Below the pieces are notes generated by a model, which was not told where the DNA came from, made no database searches, and was given only the letters and a program-made list of their open reading frames with translations. A stretch of DNA of 26,072 bases from Oligoflexia bacterium (GTDB lineage: Bacteria > Bdellovibrionota > UBA1018), in contig CAIOHW010000250.1 in NCBI GenBank assembly GCA_903858195.1, forward strand, positions 1-26,072, written 5' to 3'. Position numbers and translations under genes: made by a program. Shown piece after piece: positions 22,671 to 26,072 of the stretch. How positions within the stretch are numbered: the first letter of the stretch is position 1; every line of letters starts with the position of its first letter.

Positions 22671-24277
22671 GGAGCCCCACTGGAAGCGCTCCCCTCAGGA
22701 TCGGCGCAAGAAAAAGCGACCTCGCCCGCCTGCAGGCCGTCCATGTGGCAGGGCTTCTTCAAAAACAGTGGCCCGGGCTTGAGGTGGAGTTCCACTTCAG
22801 TGAGTCGCTCGGAGACAAGAACCTCGAGAATCCCCTCTGGAAGATGCCCGAAAAAGGGGTCTTCACCTCGGACCTCTCGCAGGCGCTCTCCGAGGGTCGC
22901 TTTGATCTGGTCGTGCACTCTTGGAAGGATCTCCCGATCGAAAGTGACCGTCTGGTGCTGGGAAGCCCGCCGCGCGAGGACGCGCGCGACCTGATCCTCT
23001 TTCGCCGGGATGCGATCGGAGCCTGGCAGCAGTCGGGCACGCTCATTGTACTGAGCTCGTCGCCCAGGCGAGCCTTCAATCTCGAGCCCTTTCTCAAGGC
23101 CTACCTTCCGCACGCCCCCTCGCAGGTTCGGTTCGAATCCGTACGGGGCAACATCCCCACGCGCATCCACAAACTCATTCGAGGCGAATCAGGAGCGCAT
23201 GCGCTCGTCGTTGCACGAGCCGCAATCGAGAGACTTCTCCATCCGCCCACGGATGAGTTTGCCGCGGTGGCCCTGCAGCTCCGGGAGTGGCTCTCCCTCT
23301 GCGAGTGGATGGTCGCACCGCTCTCGCTCAACCCGCCCGCCCCGGCGCAGGGGGCCCTGGCCATCGAGGGCCGCGCAGGCGACCACGAGATCCGCAGGCT
23401 GGTCGATCCGATCCTGTGCCGTGACACCACCGAGGCGGTTCGGTTGGAGCGCGCCGAGCTTGCTCGCCACGGCGGCGGCTGCCACCAGAAGATTGGATCA
23501 TCCTTCGAGAAAACCGCATGGGGAATGGTGCACACGCTTCGCGGCGAGACGACGGACGGAACCCGGCTCGGCGCCCGCGAGCTCGTGGGGCCGACGCCCC
23601 CCGCGCCCAGCCCCAAGGCCGATGGCCCTCATTGGTCCACTCGCCTGGCGGGCATCACCCTGTTTGACCGCGAGCCGATCCCCGCCGCCATCGAGCAGGT
23701 GCTCGCGACTCGCGATGGACGCTTCTATGTGAGCCACCCGGATGCCCTGCCCACGGGCATGGCTCCCGGCGACTTCCGCAACGGGGCCCCTGCACTCTGG
23801 TGCTCGGGCCTGATGACTTGGCGAAACCTCGCAAAAAGGGGGTTCTGGGTCCGGGGCTGCGACGATTCCCTCGGCGAGCGACTGCCGGAGGGTTTTACAA
23901 AACTGGGGCATGCGGATTCTCCCGAACTCGGTGCAGGGATCGCGACCTACCGGCTCATCCCCAGGTCGCCCGCCGATCCAAAATCGGAGTGGAGATTAGC
24001 TGGAAAAACGAGCTTTTTTTGGAGAAGCATTTCGCAGTTCGAGAGGGTCATCCGGGTCTGCCCGGAGATCCTCGCGGAGAACACCCAGGGCGTGGCCATT
24101 CACCACGCCTGCGGACCCGGAGCCACGGCCCGCCATCTGTCGGACCGCCTCCACCGCAGCCAGAGCCTCACCGTCTGCCTCGATGAGGCCGACTGGAGGA
24201 GGCGAAACGGGATCGCTCAGCCGGATGAAGGAAGTACAAAAGGAAGTCAGCATGGAACACTCTCAGAAGCTTTTTGA
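22667..24277 (+). CDS. hemC: Porphobilinogen deaminase fused to a HemD-like uroporphyrinogen-III synthase domain
   Basis: The gene encodes 536 residues, starting in an ATGA overlap with hemA. The HemC part (about 1-310) has RIGARKSDLARLQA, catalytic D88 in VHSWKDLP (usual HSMKD), the SSPRR motif and the cofactor-binding C272 in GGGCHQKIG. The rest (about 325-536) is an additional domain with weak HemD features: WCSGLMTWRNLAKRGFWV, then KTSFFWRSISQFERV and ACGPGATARHLSDRL, resembling HemD's alternating strand-helix halves. A HemC-HemD fusion is plausible since no other hemD is in the window. The HemD part is strongly diverged. Its tail overlaps hemL by 26 bases. Confidence 0.85.
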   Translation: MRSPTGSAPLRIGARKSDLARLQAVHVAGLLQKQWPGLEVEFHFSESLGDKNLENPLWKMPEKGVFTSDLSQALSEGRFDLVVHSWKDLPIESDRLVLGSPPREDARDLILFRRDAIGAWQQSGTLIVLSSSPRRAFNLEPFLKAYLPHAPSQVRFESVRGNIPTRIHKLIRGESGAHALVVARAAIERLLHPPTDEFAAVALQLREWLSLCEWMVAPLSLNPPAPAQGALAIEGRAGDHEIRRLVDPILCRDTTEAVRLERAELARHGGGCHQKIGSSFEKTAWGMVHTLRGETTDGTRLGARELVGPTPPAPSPKADGPHWSTRLAGITLFDREPIPAAIEQVLATRDGRFYVSHPDALPTGMAPGDFRNGAPALWCSGLMTWRNLAKRGFWVRGCDDSLGERLPEGFTKLGHADSPELGAGIATYRLIPRSPADPKSEWRLAGKTSFFWRSISQFERVIRVCPEILAENTQGVAIHHACGPGATARHLSDRLHRSQSLTVCLDEADWRRRNGIAQPDEGSTKGSQHGTLSEAF

Positions 24278-25529
24278 AAGATCCCTCAAGGTGGCTCCCG
24301 GCGGAGTGCACTCTCCGGTCCGCGCCTTCAAGAGCGTCGGGGGCACGCCCGTGTTCTTCAAGGAGGCCCAGGGTGCGCACCTGACTTCGGTCGACGGAAA
24401 GCGCTATGTCGACTTCTGCATGAGCTTTGGTCCGATGCTGCTCGGCCACCGCGACCCGGTCGTGCAACAGGCCGTACACTCGATGATCGATACGGCGTGG
24501 AGTTTTGGTGCGTGCGAGCCCTACTCGCTTGAGCTTGCCGAATGGATCCAGGCGCGCCTGCCGTGGGTCGAGAAGCTTCGCTTCGTGGCCTCGGGGACCG
24601 AAGCGGTGATGAGCGCGCTCCGAGTGGCGCGTGCTGCAACCGGTCGCGAGAAGGTGCTCAAGTTTGATGGCTGCTACCATGGCCACCTCGACAGCCTGCT
24701 CGTGAAATCCGGGAGCGGGCTTGCCGGGGAAGGATCCAGCGACAGCGCCGGAGTCCCGGAAAGTGTTGCGCGCACCACGATCGTGGTCCCGCTCAATGAT
24801 CTCGAAGCCTTCGAGGCTGCGCTCAAAAAGCACGGTCCAGAACTGGCCGCAATCGCCATCGAACCGCTTCCTGCCAACTATGGACTGCTCGAGCAGTCAC
24901 CCGAGTTTCTGAAGGCCGTGCAGGAGGGTGCCAAGCGCGTGGGCGCGATCTTCCTGCTCGATGAGGTGATCTCCGGTTTCCGGGTGGGACTCACCGGAAT
25001 GGCTGGAAGGATGGGGCTTAAGCCCGACCTCGTGTGCTTTGGAAAGGTTCTTGGAGGCGGCTTCAATGTGGCCTGCTATGGCGGCAGGCGCGATCTGCTC
25101 GATCTGGTCGCCCCAAACGGAAAAGTCTACCAGGCCGGAACCCTGAGCGCGAACCCGGTCGGAATGCGCGCGGGACTCACGACGCTGCAGCGGGCAGAAA
25201 GCCTTCAGGCGTGGGAAGTGCTCGAAGGCCGCACGCGCCAGTTCTGCCGAGAGCTCACCGAAGGTTTTGATCGCGCCGGATTGCCCTGGCAGGTCGACAG
25301 CGTTGCTTCCATCTTCTGGATCCGCTCGCGCACAGGTGGCCCGATCCGCTCGATTGCAGAAATCCCCGAGGGACACAAGGAGCGCTACGCCAAGCTCTTT
25401 CATTGGCTCCTGGACCGCGGCATCTACCTTCCGCCCTCGGGCTATGAAGTGGGTTTCGTGTCGATGGCCCACACGCCCGAGATCCTGTCGCAGGTGGCCG
25501 CAACCGTCATCGAAGGGGCCAGTCGGTGA
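24252..25529 (+). CDS. hemL: Glutamate-1-semialdehyde 2,1-aminomutase
   Basis: The gene encodes 425 residues, the usual length. The ATG at 24252 is preceded by AGGAAG at 5 bases, so earlier in-frame starts were rejected although it lies within the end of hemC. The PLP lysine is K265 in CFGKVLGGG, with D237 in LLDEVISGFR. The opening SQKLFERSLKVAPGGVHSPVRA and DGCYHGHLDSLLVKSGSG are family signatures. It converts glutamate-1-semialdehyde, the HemA product, into 5-aminolevulinate. The co-location with hemA and hemC shows that this organism uses the C5 pathway. hemB is not in the window. Confidence 0.98.
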   Translation: MEHSQKLFERSLKVAPGGVHSPVRAFKSVGGTPVFFKEAQGAHLTSVDGKRYVDFCMSFGPMLLGHRDPVVQQAVHSMIDTAWSFGACEPYSLELAEWIQARLPWVEKLRFVASGTEAVMSALRVARAATGREKVLKFDGCYHGHLDSLLVKSGSGLAGEGSSDSAGVPESVARTTIVVPLNDLEAFEAALKKHGPELAAIAIEPLPANYGLLEQSPEFLKAVQEGAKRVGAIFLLDEVISGFRVGLTGMAGRMGLKPDLVCFGKVLGGGFNVACYGGRRDLLDLVAPNGKVYQAGTLSANPVGMRAGLTTLQRAESLQAWEVLEGRTRQFCRELTEGFDRAGLPWQVDSVASIFWIRSRTGGPIRSIAEIPEGHKERYAKLFHWLLDRGIYLPPSGYEVGFVSMAHTPEILSQVAATVIEGASR

Positions 25530-26072
25530 TGAGGCCTTCGCCCCGCCCTCTGCTCCACTCCCTGGTCAGGGACCCGCGGTTCTGGAGTGTGGTGGCCTGG
25601 TTTGGCTTCACCTTTTCGCTCGCCATCTGGCAGGCCATTTTCTCGCATCGAACCTTGCTTCAGCTCTCGAGTCTCAACTCCGAGGACGCCGAGGTGCTGG
25701 CGCGCCACACCCGCATGGTGCGCATGGAAAGCCTCACCCTCGTGGGACTGCTCGTGATCGGAGGCTTCGCACTCACGATGCTTCTCAGGCGCGAGCGTGA
25801 GGCGGGCGAGAGGCTTCGTGAGTTTTTTGCAACTTTCACGCATGAGCTCAAGACCTCGCTTTCGAGCCTGCGGCTCCAGGCCGAGGTCCTCGAGGACTCG
25901 CTCTCCCGGATGGGCTCAGGCGGACGTGCCGAGAGGATCCTTGCCGACCTCACCCGGATCGACCTGCAGCTCGATAACTCGCTCGGGCTTGCTCGCGGAG
26001 ACGACGAGGGGCTCTTGCTTGAGCCCGTCTCTCTCAAAGAGATGATCACGGGGCTGCAACATGCCTTCCCGC
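25529..26072 (+). CDS. Sensor histidine kinase (partial, ATPase domain outside window)
   Basis: The frame opens at an ATG sharing one base with the hemL stop (TGATG) and runs out of the window after about 181 residues. Two membrane helices (about 18-38 and 70-88) bracket a loop of about 30 residues. A HisKA domain follows with the phospho-accepting histidine in FTHELKTSLSSLRLQAEV. The usual HELKTP proline is replaced by serine. Translational coupling to hemL suggests co-expression with heme genes. A response regulator probably follows outside the window, as in the kinase-regulator pair at 6409-8087, whose kinase has the same compact layout. Confidence 0.88.
   Translation, partial: MRPSPRPLLHSLVRDPRFWSVVAWFGFTFSLAIWQAIFSHRTLLQLSSLNSEDAEVLARHTRMVRMESLTLVGLLVIGGFALTMLLRREREAGERLREFFATFTHELKTSLSSLRLQAEVLEDSLSRMGSGGRAERILADLTRIDLQLDNSLGLARGDDEGLLLEPVSLKEMITGLQHAFP

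Noticed and set aside
1..26072. tRNA, rRNA, CRISPR arrays, insertion sequences, phage or toxin-antitoxin genes
   Set aside because: I looked on both strands and saw no cloverleaf-like sequence, regularly spaced repeats, transposase motifs or small coupled gene pairs. The window looks like conserved chromosomal core.

Overview
The window is GC-rich (roughly 60-65 % by eye), densely coded and bacterial. It has no RNA genes, insertion sequences or CRISPR arrays that I can see. Two families suggest a member of the old 'deltaproteobacterial' groups, such as Bdellovibrionota or Myxococcota. One is a TonB-like protein with the paired-cysteine AgmX/PglI C-terminal domain. The other is a beta-barrel resembling the outer-membrane family described from myxobacteria and relatives. 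This placement is an inference; no rRNA or marker set is available.

Layout. Positions 1-1818 (minus strand) hold a metallo-beta-lactamase-fold hydrolase cut by the window edge, then a porin-like protein with a strong terminator. Positions 2098-8087 (plus) form one tight unit: a small secreted basic protein, an AgmX/GltG-like inner-membrane protein, an outer-membrane beta-barrel, a large periplasmic helical-repeat protein, a GYF-like cytoplasmic protein, then a histidine kinase and an OmpR-type regulator. It looks like a trans-envelope, gliding-type (Glt) or related cassette with its own two-component system. Positions 14368-8102 (minus) are a fully overlapping six-gene unit, ftsE-ftsX-envC-ctpA-xseA-M23 peptidase, centred on septal peptidoglycan hydrolysis. 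Positions 14458-18736 (plus) hold a CPBP-type membrane protease gene and a Tol set (tolQ, tolR, a tolA-like gene, tolB) without pal. A convergent GT39/ArnT-like glycosyltransferase (20478-18733) ends inside the same CTAG as tolB. Next come a thiolase (20520-21797) and a heme operon (21888-25529). The heme operon has a very short glutamyl-tRNA reductase, a HemC fused to a HemD-like domain, and HemL. A second histidine kinase follows, cut by the window end.

The most unexpected signal is in the promoters. At nearly every place where a transcription unit should begin, a sigma70-like -10 box lies 6-8 bases upstream of the start codon, and there is usually no usable Shine-Dalgarno sequence. Genes inside operons instead overlap or carry normal ribosome-binding sites. 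This predicts leaderless mRNAs for the first genes of tolQ, tolB, ftsE, the CPBP gene, the thiolase, hemA and the 2098 cassette.

Taken together the region is mostly envelope biology: an envelope-spanning machine, Tol, FtsEX/EnvC, a C-terminal processing protease, lipoprotein and porin genes. Tetrapyrrole synthesis and two sensor kinases are added to it.
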